Assembly: GCF_014224355.1 (NCBI RefSeq)
Contig: NZ_VNWP01000010.1
Location: forward strand, 1-64,000
Length of the DNA stretch: 64,000 bases
Reading direction: 5' to 3'
From: Synechococcus sp. BSA11S
GTDB taxonomy: Bacteria > Cyanobacteriota > Cyanobacteriia > PCC-6307 > Cyanobiaceae
In this document: positions 52,139 through 60,404 of the stretch, piece after piece
Layout: every line of letters begins with the position of its first letter
Position numbering within the stretch: position 1 is the stretch's first letter
Made by a program: the position numbers and the translations under genes
Notes under the pieces: generated by a model
Seen by the model: the letters and a program-made list of their open reading frames with translations, nothing else
What the model was told of the DNA's origin: nothing
The model's database searches: none

Positions 52139-52419
52139 GCCTGCTTTTCGAGGGCAGACCCTGGGGTCTGGCGTTCACGCCACCCGGCCTGCCCCGGCTT
52201 GCGCGGCGCTGGCTGCGCCGGGGCTCAGGGGCGGCGTCGTTCGCCAGCTCAGCCATGGCCGCAATTCCCCTCAGCTGCTCGTGCCCGATCCGCATCATCT
52301 CGGTGCATCTCCTGGATGCCGCCGGCGAGCCCCACTTCATGGCCCTTGAGGAGGCCCTGATCATGGCCGCCAATCAGCGGAGGGTTCTCGGCTGCCAGGG
52401 CAGGGTGCAGGTGCTCTGA
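52135..52419 (+). CDS. Small unknown protein coupled to the ArdC-like gene
   Basis: 94 residues from TTG 52135, overlapping the ArdC stop, or 54 residues from the ATG at 52255 (MAAIPLSCSCPIRIISVHLL). The latter part, ending LEEALIMAANQRRVLGCQGR, looks more protein-like than the start. No family is recognised. It ends seven bases before a terminator-like hairpin, which supports a real 3' end here. Confidence 0.4.
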   Translation: MSLLFEGRPWGLAFTPPGLPRLARRWLRRGSGAASFASSAMAAIPLSCSCPIRIISVHLLDAAGEPHFMALEEALIMAANQRRVLGCQGRVQVL

Positions 52420-52425
52420 GCAGCA

Positions 52426-52447
52426 GGGGGCTACGGCCCCCTTCCTT
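52426..52447 (+). terminator. Terminator-like hairpin after the ArdC operon
   Basis: GGGGGC and GCCCCC pair around the tetraloop TACG and are followed by TTCCTT, a weak T-rich tail. Confidence 0.6.
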
Positions 52448-52929
52448 GAGCGGGGGGCGTCCGCCGATTGGAGCGAAGTTCGCCAGCTGGCCATCCCAAA
52501 CCCACCGCATCCGTCGGTCAGTGGTCCCAGCACGTCACGGACCGAACCGATCTCCTCAGGAGGCGCTGCCTCTGGAGGGGCCTTGCCGTGAGGCTCACAG
52601 TGAGTTCAGCGCATCGGCCGAGGCTGGCGGCGGATCGGCTGCACCACGGGCTTGAGCATCGTCGGAATCTGCAGCTGCTGGTCGGCCCAGTGGGCGGCCA
52701 GGGCTGCCAGCAGGCTGTCGCGGTTGCCGTGGATCCGGAGCATGGCGTTGGCTGAAATCGCTGGCCAACAGCCTGATCCGGCCGGTCCTTTCCGCCCCAG
52801 CCCAAAGCCACTGCGGCAGGCATCGAATGGCACAACCGCGACCATGGATCGCATCAATGTTGGGGTGCGCCGGCTGATCCGCTGCGCCCCGTTCTGGCCC
52901 CCAGACTGCCCTGTTGTGCAAGGAGCGGC
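52448..52929. other. Region without a supported gene
   Basis: Frames on both strands overlap one another. A minus-strand piece reading LRIHGNRDSLLAALAAHWAD (around 52660-52750) looks protein-like and may be a relic, but it has no family match and no start. Confidence 0.35.
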
Positions 52930-53727
52930 GTGACCACCTCTGCCTCGGTGTTGTTCGTGGCCCATGGCTCACCGATGTTTGCCCTGCAGCCCGGAGCCGC
53001 CGGGGCGGCGCTGGCCGAGTTCGCCACGACCCTGCAGCGGCCCCAGGCGGTGCTGGTGATCAGTCCCCACTGGGAAACGGAGCTGGCCACCGTCGGCACG
53101 GCCAGCCAGCTGGACACCATCCACGATTTCGGCGGCTTTGATCCGGCTCTCTACGCCATCCAGTACCCCGCCAGCGGCAGCCCCCAGGCCGCCCAGCAGG
53201 TGGTGGAGGCCCTGAAGGCCGCAGGGCTGCCAGTGAGCACTGACCCGCAGCGCGGACTGGACCATGGGGCCTGGGTGCCGTTGCGCTACCTGTTCCCCGC
53301 GGCGGATGTGCCCGTGGTGCCACTCTCGATCCAGCACCAGGGCGGGCCGGAACATGCCTACCGCGTGGGCCAGGCCCTGGCGCCCCTGGCCCAGCAGGGC
53401 TGGCTGATCGTCGCCTCCGGCAACATCACCCACAACCTGCGCGACTGGCAGCAGGCCAGCCGCGGCGGTGCCGTCGACACCAGTTACGCCCAGCGCTTCT
53501 CCGACTGGGTCGACGCGCAGTTGAGCTGTGGCCATGTGGAGGCGCTGCTGCACTACCGCCAGCGCCATCCCGATGCTGAGCGGTCCCATCCCCGCGACGA
53601 GCACCTGCTGCCCCTGTTCAACGCTCTCGGTGCAGCCGGAGAAGGGTCCAGTGCTCGAGCGATCCATCGCGGCATCCGCGACCACGTGATCGCCATGGAC
53701 AGCTACGCCTTTCAGCGGGCGCGCTGA
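52930..53727 (+). CDS. LigB-type extradiol dioxygenase (4,5-DOPA dioxygenase-like)
   Basis: 265 residues from GTG 52930. The motifs of the DODA/YgiD class are present: VLFVAHGSPMFAL with the first metal His, VISPHWETE with the second, DHGAWVPLRYLFP, and SGNITHNLR with another His. These non-haem enzymes cleave catechol-like rings. The bacterial YgiD group acts on DOPA in vitro, and the physiological substrate is unknown. It is complete and isolated, flanked by a terminator and the PrlF/YhaV operon. Confidence 0.88.
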   Translation: MTTSASVLFVAHGSPMFALQPGAAGAALAEFATTLQRPQAVLVISPHWETELATVGTASQLDTIHDFGGFDPALYAIQYPASGSPQAAQQVVEALKAAGLPVSTDPQRGLDHGAWVPLRYLFPAADVPVVPLSIQHQGGPEHAYRVGQALAPLAQQGWLIVASGNITHNLRDWQQASRGGAVDTSYAQRFSDWVDAQLSCGHVEALLHYRQRHPDAERSHPRDEHLLPLFNALGAAGEGSSARAIHRGIRDHVIAMDSYAFQRAR

Positions 53728-53755
53728 GCCGTTGCCAGAGTCGCCTCGCCAAGGC

Positions 53756-53769
53756 AATGCACATGCATT
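53756..53769. promoter_or_regulatory. Candidate autoregulatory palindrome before prlF
   Basis: AATGCA and TGCATT pair around two bases, ten bases before the prlF ATG at 53779. PrlF-type antitoxins repress their own operon at palindromes in this position, so it is a plausible operator. Confidence 0.4.
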
Positions 53770-53778
53770 ACCATTGGC

Positions 53779-54177
53779 ATGGCTTCAGCGGTTGGCCTGA
53801 TGGCTGTTCTCTCCTCCTCTCATGCGCCCGGTACCGCCGTGAGCTCTCCGCAGGAGGAGGTGGAATCGGCGCTCACGGATCGCTATCAGACCACCGTGCC
53901 GCAACCCGTGCGGCGGGCCCTTGGCTTGCGCAAGCGCGACCGCATCCGCTACGCCTTCCGCGCCAACGGCGAGGTGGTGTTGCAGCGCGTCAGCACCGAA
54001 CCAGCAGAAGAGGATCCGGCCCTGGCTCCGTTCCTTGCGCTCCTGGAGCGGGACATCGCCAGCCATCCCGAGCGGCTGCAGCCCATCGGCGCGGATCTGG
54101 TTCAGCGCCTGCAGGATCTGGTGGGTGCCATCGAGGTGGATCTCGATGAAGCACTGCCAGACGACGAGCCCGCCTGA
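53779..54177 (+). CDS. prlF: PrlF/SohA-type antitoxin (AbrB-like)
   Basis: 132 residues. The swapped-hairpin AbrB fold is at about 30-65 (ALTDRYQTTVPQPVRRALGL, KRDRIRYAF). The C-terminal half (FLALLERDIASHPERLQPIG, DLVQRLQDLVGAIEVDLDE) matches PrlF. It neutralises YhaV and represses the operon. yhaV starts two bases after its stop. The first 20 residues are less conserved and the start could be further in. Confidence 0.85.
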   Translation: MASAVGLMAVLSSSHAPGTAVSSPQEEVESALTDRYQTTVPQPVRRALGLRKRDRIRYAFRANGEVVLQRVSTEPAEEDPALAPFLALLERDIASHPERLQPIGADLVQRLQDLVGAIEVDLDEALPDDEPA

Positions 54178-54179
54178 CG

Positions 54180-54683
54180 GTGGGCACAGCGGCAGGATCG
54201 CCCGCGGTGATCAACGGGTGGAGGCTCTATGCGCACCCGTTGTTTCTCGATCAGCTGGAGGCGTTGATCACTGAGGTGGAGTCGCTGCGCCGCAAGGACC
54301 CCCAGGGGTATGGCAGCAAGAACGCGAGCAAGCGCCTGGCGGCCATCGCCCGCCTGATGTTCCAGGACATTCCCCAGGACCCCAACCGCAAGGAATACCA
54401 GCAGGGGTCCACCCTCGGGGCTGAACATCGCCATTGGCGACGGGCCAAGTTCTTTCAGCAGTACCGGCTGTTCTTCCGTTTTCACACCCGCTCACGGCTG
54501 ATCGTGCTGGGCTGGGTGAACGACATCAGCACCAAGCGGGCCTACGGCAGCAAGACCGACGCCTACCGGGTGTTCCAGTCCATGCTGGCCAGCGGCCATC
54601 CACCCGACGACTGGGACGAACTCCTGCAGGAGGCCACACAGGCCACCGGGCGTTTGCAGCAGCTCACCGATCGGCTCCCTTGA
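54180..54683 (+). CDS. yhaV: YhaV-type ribonuclease toxin
   Basis: 167 residues from GTG 54180. INGWRLYAHPLFLDQLEALI, KNASKRLAAIARLMFQDIPQ, FFQQYRLFFRFHTRSRLIVL and GWVNDISTKRAYGSKTDAYR are typical of YhaV, a RelE-superfamily ribonuclease. It is directly downstream of prlF with a two-base gap and intact. Together they make a complete type II TA pair. Confidence 0.9.
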   Translation: MGTAAGSPAVINGWRLYAHPLFLDQLEALITEVESLRRKDPQGYGSKNASKRLAAIARLMFQDIPQDPNRKEYQQGSTLGAEHRHWRRAKFFQQYRLFFRFHTRSRLIVLGWVNDISTKRAYGSKTDAYRVFQSMLASGHPPDDWDELLQEATQATGRLQQLTDRLP

Positions 54684-54995
54684 GCGGAATCGAATGCTGA
54701 AGGGGGCTTGCTCCAGGCCTCTCCAGTCTGAGGCCCTTCTGGCGTCGGGCCTCCACTGGGATCGGTCCCGTCGCTGCGCCGCACCTGGATCGAGCAGCCC
54801 TATGGAGAAGAGGAGATCACCCTGCAGGCCCAGCAGGAGGCTGAGATCGCCCACATCGAAGCCGAGCCCACTGCAGCGCTGCAGCTGGTCCAGGCCTGAG
54901 CTCACCTTGGGGGCTCCGGCCCCCTGGCTCCCCTCAGGGATCAGTCGGCAGCGCACACCGATCGCTGGCAGGGGTGTGGGGCTGGTGGTCATGGT
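54684..54995. other. Stretch with a C-terminal gene remnant
   Basis: A plus-strand frame ending at the TGA at 54897 reads EQPYGEEEITLQAQQEAEIA and ends AALQLVQA, with coding-like composition but no start and no family. Nothing else is supported. Confidence 0.3.
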
Positions 54996-55230
54996 TCAGG
55001 GGCTCACCATCACCCGCTTGCCAGAGCCGCTGTTGCGTACCGCCATGAACTGCCCCCCCCCCTGCGGCGACCAGGCGATCGAGCGCCAGCCCAGATCGGT
55101 CGCACAACTGCGCACCGCCCAGTTGAGGCCATCGGCACTGGTCATCACGCGATTGCCGGTGCCGCTGCTGGCCGCCGACGCCAGCAGTGTCCTGCCCACC
55201 GGGCTGCTGCCCTGCGTGCCCGTGATGCCC
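54996..55230 (-). pseudogene. Fragment of a beta-propeller repeat protein
   Basis: On the minus strand SSGTGNRVMTSADGLNW, GWRSIAWSPQGGGQFMAV and NSGSGKRVMVSP follow one another. They match the repeating blade known from long cyanobacterial and phage proteins (SGTGNRVMTSPDGINW, then W.S..WSPELG.FVAV). Only about one and a half blades remain, before a stop at 54996. A run of ten C (55053-55062) falls within it. A relic of a large surface or tail-like protein. Confidence 0.6.
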
Positions 55231-55254
55231 TGGTGCTGTGGGCACAGCCGAGGT

Positions 55255-55473
55255 TCAGGCCTCGCTCAGCAGGCTCAGCGCCTCCATCACCTGGAGGCGG
55301 ATGCCCCCCAGCCGGGTCCAGGCCCGCACCGCATCCTCTCTGCTCCGGTAGGGGCGCCAGTCGTCCTCAGCGATGCGGCGCTGGAAATGGGCCGCCACAC
55401 GCTGCGCAACGGCGACATCGCTTCGCCTTGCCAATCGCAGCGTTGTCCCCTCGATCACCACTTCAGCAGGCAT
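55255..55473 (-). CDS. Small unknown protein
   Basis: 72 residues, MPAEVVIEGTTLRLARRSDV at the start and VMEALSLLSEA at the end. It has a short beta strand then amphipathic helices, with codon use like the neighbouring genes. No family recognised. It lies between the beta-propeller relic and the MarC relic. Confidence 0.45.
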   Translation of the reverse strand: MPAEVVIEGTTLRLARRSDVAVAQRVAAHFQRRIAEDDWRPYRSREDAVRAWTRLGGIRLQVMEALSLLSEA

Positions 55474-55531
55474 GGCGTTGAGGAGAGATCAGGAACTGGC
55501 CAGGCTCATTCTCTGCCCTTCCCGGTCTCTC

Positions 55532-55970
55532 TCAGGCCAGGATCGGGAAACAGTCCTTCAGCCCGTTCACCAGAAGCTGCACCACCACCGCAGTGATCCA
55601 CAGACCCAACAAGCGCGGCAGCACCCGTTCGCGGGTCTGACCAAGCCAGCCCCGCAGCCGCGGCGTGAGCTGCAGGAACAGGTAGAGCCCCATGGCCATG
55701 GCGCCGATCACCAGGCTCACCAGCAGTCGCCCGGTCCAGGCGTCGGGAGCTTCCGCAACCACCAGTGAGATCGTGCCGGGGCCTGCCATCAACGGCACCC
55801 CGATCGGCACAATCGCCGCTGCCGGATCATCCGCCAAGGCACTTCCCTGCAACGCCGGCCGCCCCCTACAGCAGCCTCAACCCCAAGGGCAGCAGGATCA
55901 GGCCACCAGCAGCACAGCCAGGGAGGTGAGCAGAGCCAGACGACTGGTGCGCCAACGGTGCTGGGCACCG
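55532..55970 (-). pseudogene. MarC-family membrane protein, truncated and frameshifted
   Basis: The C-terminal half is clear in one frame: PIGVPLMAGPGTISLVVAEA, then LLVSLVIGAMAMGLYLFLQL and LLGLWITAVVVQLLVNGLKD, with the typical P.G.P...GPG motif. The N-terminal half is only recognised as short pieces in other frames (LALLTSLAVLLVA, then LILLPLG) with stops between. MarC proteins are six-helix membrane proteins of unknown transport role. This copy lacks the first helices and is not functional. Confidence 0.65.
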
Positions 55971-55989
55971 GAGGTGGCATGAGCAGGGC

Positions 55990-56241
55990 ATGGCCACCAG
56001 CAAACGTCCTCCGCTTTCGCCCCAGGAGGGCTGGCTCAGCGACGGCCGCCAGGTGCTGCACTTCCGGCCGATCCGCTATGACCGCTGGAGTCAGAGGCTC
56101 GAGGTGGTCAGCGGTGAGCTGTTACCCGGAGAGCTCATCCCGCTGCTCAAGCACCGCCGGGAGTACAGCCGCGAGGAGGCCATCAGGCTCTGGGGTGAGA
56201 AACGCAAGGCCGGCTGGGCAGCCTGCGGCCCCCAGTGGTGA
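55990..56241 (+). CDS. DUF1651 protein
   Basis: 83 residues. The pattern EGWLSDGRQVLHFRPIRYDR, then LLKHRREYSREEAIRLW and KAGWAACGPQW, fits DUF1651, a small family found almost only in Synechococcus and Prochlorococcus. Function unknown. It starts 14 bases beyond the MarC relic and is transcribed alone. The reading frame is intact. Confidence 0.75.
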   Translation: MATSKRPPLSPQEGWLSDGRQVLHFRPIRYDRWSQRLEVVSGELLPGELIPLLKHRREYSREEAIRLWGEKRKAGWAACGPQW

Positions 56242-56380
56242 GCAAGGCCTTCCTGGTCGAGCTTGCTGCCTTGCAGCCGTGATCGGCTTGCCGTACTGAC
56301 AAGGCGGGCCAGCGGATCTATGAATGAATCAGAGGCCTCGACCCGGACGGTGTAGATCCACAACCCGGCAACCGGCCCAA

Positions 56381-56407
56381 GGGCGCTCGACTCGGGGCGC
56401 CCTTCTT
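56381..56407 (+). terminator. Terminator-like hairpin
   Basis: GGGCGC and GCGCCC pair around a ten-base loop (TCGACTCGGG) and are followed by TTCTT. It is 140 bases after the DUF1651 stop and is the only candidate terminator there. Confidence 0.45.
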
Positions 56408-56665
56408 CATGGCTGACACCCCACCGGCGTCGTGCTGGAGAGGTGTGGAGTCGCAGCGATTCCTCAAAGCAACCCGTTGGGGCTGGTTCCGCGTTGGGAC
56501 CCAGTTCACAGGGGCTCATGGCTTGGAGCTGAGCGGCGAGAATCTTGGCGATCGGCCGCCGCAGTGCCTACAAATGGATTTCGACGGATGCCGTGAACCG
56601 GATTCAGCGGTCGCTGGTTGTCCAGGACTACCGTTTCCCGGCTCAAAGAACAAGCACCGCAACCA

Positions 56666-56986
56666 ATGATCCGCACCACAATCACCGCTGTGGCCATCGC
56701 CGCCAGCGCCATGGCCACAGCGGCCCTGGCGGACTCCGCCAAGGCGTATTGCGAGATGGTTCGCAGCAATGGCGACATGCTCAAAGGGAGCTGTACCTGG
56801 TCCCAGATGCAGGGGAACGTTTACATCAACGATTTCAACCATTACGCGTTTGCCTTCCCTGCCGCCGAGGAGGGCAAGACCTACGAACGCACCAACCGGG
56901 AGGGTGCAGGCCCCTCCTTCAAGCGCCCCGGCTATGTGATCAACGTGTACTGGGAGAAGCCGGTCCGTGAGCCTGGGGGTTTCTGA
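56666..56986 (+). CDS. Small secreted protein of unknown function
   Basis: 106 residues from ATG 56666. A clear signal peptide (IRTTITAVAIAASAMATAAL, cleavage after ALA) leads into a short mature protein with Cys in AYCEMV and GSCTWSQ that can form one disulfide. Aromatic motifs (NVYINDFNHYAFAFP, PGYVINVYWEKPVRE) follow. No family recognised. The longer in-frame extension to 56618 is unlikely because it would hide the signal peptide. First of a group of small exported proteins. Confidence 0.7.
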   Translation: MIRTTITAVAIAASAMATAALADSAKAYCEMVRSNGDMLKGSCTWSQMQGNVYINDFNHYAFAFPAAEEGKTYERTNREGAGPSFKRPGYVINVYWEKPVREPGGF

Positions 56987-57192
56987 TGTCGATGCACTCC
57001 CCAGGGGATCTGACCAGCGGCTCCGGTGTGGGGCGGTGTTGCCCCGTGGCTCGTTGGGGGCCACGGATCGTCGGCCCTGCCCCGGCCTGCTGCCGGCCAC
57101 CAGGGTGTTCGGTCCCAGTCGCGGCCTGGCCTGACCGGTCACGGATCGCCAGGGATGCAAGCCCTGATCGGGCTGGCACGGTCTGGCCGTGG

Positions 57193-57573
57193 ATGAGGGC
57201 AGTCCCGCTCGTCGCCGCCTCGGTGCTGGGGACGCTCCCGGCAGGAGCGATCCCGCCACCACCCGACTCATTCGACGGAGAAACGATCCACTGCCACCCC
57301 TCAGGCAGCGCCGCCACCGTGCTGATCTGCCGCGACGCCGAACTCACCGCCCTTGACGATGAACTGCGCGCCGGCTTCCGCCGCCTGCAGGATGCGGCTT
57401 CCATCACGAACACCCAGCGCGAGGCTCTGGTGGAGGAGCAGCGGCGCTGGGTGGAGACCATGGATCAGTGCTGGCGCGCCCGGGAGAAGATGCGGAACTG
57501 CGTGAAGCGGAGCCAGGAGCAACGGCTCCGGCAACTGCAGAGCCGGAAAGCGGCAGGACCAGTGAAGCCCTGA
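57193..57573 (+). CDS. Secreted LprI/DUF1311-like protein
   Basis: 126 residues from ATG 57193. The signal peptide (MRAVPLVAASVLGTLPAGAI) is followed by the LprI N-terminal-like pattern: C near the start, LICRDAELTALDDELRAGFR, REALVEEQRRWVETMDQCWR, MRNCVKRSQEQRLRQLQ. In this family four Cys tie two helices together; relatives include lysozyme inhibitors. The role here is not known. The in-frame extension upstream to 56986 is rejected because it would bury the signal peptide. Confidence 0.7.
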   Translation: MRAVPLVAASVLGTLPAGAIPPPPDSFDGETIHCHPSGSAATVLICRDAELTALDDELRAGFRRLQDAASITNTQREALVEEQRRWVETMDQCWRAREKMRNCVKRSQEQRLRQLQSRKAAGPVKP

Positions 57574-57930
57574 AGCCACGGATCGAGAACACTGAACCTG
57601 CTTTAGAGGTGACCCCAATCCGGGGTACGGGCCGTTCACCGAGCATCCTGCCGTTGCCCCCTTGCGGGAGCGGATCCCCTGTGGGGTGACCGAGGTGCGG
57701 TGATGTGGTGGTGGTTGAGCTGGGGCGGTCCTGGTGCATCGGGCAGGTGATCGCCGTTCATGGCGGTGCCTGGGACTCAAACCTGCATCCCTCCATGCCC
57801 ACTGCGTCGAGGAGATCAGTTGGCCAAACCAGACGATCCGTGAGGGCGCCATGAAGATCCTTTCCACGACTGGCCACCGCGCTGGCGTCAGTCGCAGCAG
57901 GCGCGAGCATCCGTGTCCCACAATTGATCA
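57574..57930. other. Stretch without a supported gene
   Basis: Nothing convincing is coded here. A T-arm-like string on the minus strand near 57765-57775 was considered as a tRNA relic and not accepted. Confidence 0.4.
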
Positions 57931-58143
57931 ATGGCAACCATGGGACCGACAACGGAACATTGGGCAGCCCTGGCTGTCCTGGGCCTGAACGCCATGCCCA
58001 GAAGCCGAAAGGACCTGGCGCGGCTGGTGGCGCGCTGCCACCCGGCCTGCAATCCCTGGAGCGGTATTCAGACCGCGGCCTACCGCGAGGTGTGGGAAGA
58101 GCTGGAGATCGGCAGCGATGCCGATGCTCCCTTGGCGGCCTGA
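57931..58143 (+). CDS. Possible small protein
   Basis: 70 residues, TEHWAALAVLGLNAMPRSRK, then RCHPACNPWSG and YREVWEELEIGSDA. Helical, with two Cys. No family or clear SD. Kept because residues and codon use look protein-like. Confidence 0.35.
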   Translation: MATMGPTTEHWAALAVLGLNAMPRSRKDLARLVARCHPACNPWSGIQTAAYREVWEELEIGSDADAPLAA

Positions 58144-58260
58144 GGAGCGCCGCTGCCACCGAGGAAGCCGGGGCGGGAGGGTGTCAACCAATCAAACAGG
58201 CACTGGTACGGATGTTCGATTTCGTGCTTTGCCGTGGTGCGGGCCCCGCTCTCCAGCCCT

Positions 58261-58443
58261 GTGCCTTCCCGTTCCGACTCTGTGGAGGACTGGCCTTACC
58301 TCGATCAGGACGTGCTGGTCACCGCCTGCAGCCCCAAGGCCTGCCTCATGTGCCAGCTGCACCAGGGCATGATCGCTCCTGGCGAGCAGCTCACCCGCCG
58401 CTGTCAGGGTTGGACCGAGGATCTGGCCCGTCAGCTGAGCTGA
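58261..58443 (+). CDS. Possible small Cys-containing protein
   Basis: 60 residues from GTG 58261. It contains CSPKACLMCQLHQG, a cluster of three Cys and a His that could bind zinc, between acidic ends (DSVEDWPYLDQDVLV and WTEDLARQLS). No family recognised. A GTG at 58234 would add nine residues. Confidence 0.35.
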   Translation: MPSRSDSVEDWPYLDQDVLVTACSPKACLMCQLHQGMIAPGEQLTRRCQGWTEDLARQLS

Positions 58444-58458
58444 CACTCCGGAGGTGTC

Positions 58459-58629
58459 ATGAGCAGCCGGCGAAGGGTGGTGGTCTGCGGAGGCGATGGT
58501 CCCGGCACGGCCTCACGAGCCGCCCACGCGCTCAAGGCGGGCCAACGCTTGATCTTCCTGGCGGTGCCGGCGCTGGGGCGGGGCTTCTGTTGCTCGAAGA
58601 AGAGCGGGATCGGACGACCCCTCAGATGA
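58459..58629 (+). CDS. Possible short basic protein
   Basis: 56 residues, MSSRRRVVVCGGDGPGTASR at the start and CSKKSGIGRPLR at the end. A good SD (GGAGGTG) lies just before the ATG. The Gly-rich turn hints at a truncated nucleotide-binding protein. Its stop overlaps the convergent gene at 58622. Confidence 0.3.
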   Translation: MSSRRRVVVCGGDGPGTASRAAHALKAGQRLIFLAVPALGRGFCCSKKSGIGRPLR

Positions 58630-59137
58630 ACCCATAGGAATACGGCTGCTTGCTGCCATCGCGGCGGATCAGCAGCCAGAGAGGACCTGGGAAGAAGCCT
58701 TGGCAGCGAATCGTCCAGATCCAGTAGTCATCCACCGTTTCACCGTATTCCGGCGGAAAGAGGCGTGTGCCGTCGGCTGCCTTGGGTTCCTCGTCCGCCG
58801 GCAGCATCTGAACCGACAGATCGGGATCGGCCACCAGTCCGGCGGTGATCACCGCTCGCACCTGCTCATTGCTGGCGTTGTCCGTCAGATCGAAGCTTTC
58901 GGGCTGGGAGCGGACCATGGAGGCGAGGCCGTCGCGGCTGGGATCTGCTGCGCAGGGCAGGAAGAGCGCCGGCAGGACACGGCGGAAGGCTTCCAGGGCA
59001 TCGAGGCTGCCTGGAAGTGCCTGCTGCGCTCGATGCACGTCGGCAGAAAAGTCGTAGGCGGGGGGCAACGCATGCACCTGCAGGGCTGAATTGAAGTCAG
59101 CAGGATCCATCTGGGGATGAGCCAAGGCGATCCGCAT
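58622..59137 (-). CDS. Unknown soluble protein
   Basis: 171 residues from ATG 59137, or 162 from ATG 59110 (MDPADFNSALQVHALPPAYD). No signal peptide. Helical first half (AQQALPGSLDALEAFRRVLP), then DLTDNASNEQVRAVITAGLV and an aromatic C-terminus (YGETVDDYWIWTIRCQGFFP, LLIRRDGSKQPYSYGFI). No family is recognised. The open frame upstream to 59419 is rich in Pro and Arg and looks non-coding. Confidence 0.55.
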   Translation of the reverse strand: MRIALAHPQMDPADFNSALQVHALPPAYDFSADVHRAQQALPGSLDALEAFRRVLPALFLPCAADPSRDGLASMVRSQPESFDLTDNASNEQVRAVITAGLVADPDLSVQMLPADEEPKAADGTRLFPPEYGETVDDYWIWTIRCQGFFPGPLWLLIRRDGSKQPYSYGFI

Positions 59138-59309
59138 CCTGATAGGAGGTGCTTGCAGCCTCTGGGATCCCCCTGGGCAACAGGAGTTCATCGGGGCAAG
59201 GCCCGGTCGACCGTGGCTTCCCGCTGACTTGGATGGCCTGAACTGGCACACCGGGTGGGGCCAAGCCGTGAGGCAGCAACTCCCAATATGACTTCCACTA
59301 CCAACAGTC

Positions 59310-59870
59310 ATGCGTCGTCCGGCATTCCTGCTCGCCTCCGCGCTCCTCCTGGGCACCTCCGGCCTTGGCCTATCGGTAGAGGCAAAGGAGAGCCGACCCA
59401 ACATCGAAGTCGCAAGCATGATGCGTTACTGCCAAGGCGAAGTGGCGGCCAAGTACAGGGTGAGCCCGCATGACATCAGCACGCTGCCGGTCGAGCGACA
59501 GGGAAACAGTTACCGCGTCTACGGACAGACTCCCGCCGAAGGAAGTGAAGCGCTGTTCTTCTACTGCGAGTTCAACCAGCACCGCGAGTTCGACGGCGTG
59601 AAGATGACCAGTGACAAGCGCCCCAGTGGTGACAGTGGCGGCTCTGCCAAGGAGCGCGTGAAGGTGGAGGACATGGCGCGCTACTGCACCGGCATGGCGG
59701 CTGAGAAGTTCAAGCAAAGCCCCCGCTACATCACCAGCAATGAGCCAAGTCGTCAGTCAAATGGTACCTACAAGGTGTACGGGCAATATGACGCATCAAG
59801 CACCAACACTCAGGCCTTCGTCTGCACTTACAATGCCAATGTCGTGTTCAAGAGCGTCGTCAAGAACTGA
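59310..59870 (+). CDS. Secreted protein with an internal duplication
   Basis: 186 residues. The signal peptide (RPAFLLASALLLGTSGLGLS, cleavage near VEA) is followed by two copies of a roughly 55-residue unit. The first runs from MMRYCQGEVAAKYRVSPHDI to FFYCEFN, the second from MARYCTGMAAEKFKQSPRYI to FVCTYN. Each has two Cys at matching places and the core NSYRVYGQ or GTYKVYGQ. A linker GDSGGSAKER joins them. No named family. It is followed by a strong terminator 29 bases after the stop. Confidence 0.75.
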   Translation: MRRPAFLLASALLLGTSGLGLSVEAKESRPNIEVASMMRYCQGEVAAKYRVSPHDISTLPVERQGNSYRVYGQTPAEGSEALFFYCEFNQHREFDGVKMTSDKRPSGDSGGSAKERVKVEDMARYCTGMAAEKFKQSPRYITSNEPSRQSNGTYKVYGQYDASSTNTQAFVCTYNANVVFKSVVKN

Positions 59871-59899
59871 ATTCTCTCCAGGTCCGATCTGACATCGAT

Positions 59900-59926
59900 G
59901 CCCCGGGCGAATGCCTGGGGCTTTTT
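59900..59926 (+). terminator. Rho-independent terminator
   Basis: GCCCCGGGC pairs with GCCTGGGGC (nine pairs, one G-U) around the loop GAAT, followed by five T. Confidence 0.85.
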
Positions 59927-60404
59927 GATGCACCAAAGTCCTGACGTCAAGGCCCTCGCCGAATATTTGGGCTGGAGGCCCATCTTCTGCCCATGATCGC
60001 CGGACGTGTGACTGACCGTTGGGGTAAGCGATCTGTACCCCCAGCGGTTGCTGACACAGCGAAGCCCGGCGACGAGGCCACCGGGCTTGGATCGTGGGGT
60101 GTGTTGTCGGAGCTGCTGACGCTGGCACCTGGGGCCAGGGTTCCAGTGGGGCTTCCCGATGGTTCCGGGGCACCCAGGGCGGTGCCAATGGACGGCGACG
60201 GTTCACGACAAGGTGTCACACGCCCGGGAAGCCAGTGATCCGTTGAGAGTGTTGGAGCAGGGGCCAGATCGTCAGCGCACTCCTGGCGGCTGCTCAGGTG
60301 GGGTGTGTTCCATGCTCTGGAGCCTCCCGGTGTTGATGGACTCACGATCCGTCGGCCAGACCCGCCTTGCCGTCTTTAGAATCAGACTCCAGGAGGCGTG
60401 AATC
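59927..60404. other. Stretch without a supported gene
   Basis: Holds a perfect 8-bp hairpin (AAGCCCGG and CCGGGCTT, 60062-60088) without a T tract. The vapB promoter should be near 60350-60390, where TAGAAT at 60377 is a possible -10. No coding frame is convincing. Confidence 0.4.

Noticed and set aside
53757-54149. Overlapping +1 frame across prlF
   Set aside because: It is a shadow: the PrlF domain reads cleanly from 53779 and the other frame has no motif.
57743-57790. T-arm-like string GGTTTGAGTCC on the minus strand, considered as a second tRNA relic
   Set aside because: The flanking bases do not pair as a T stem, the invariant C of the loop is replaced, and no acceptor or anticodon arm is found.
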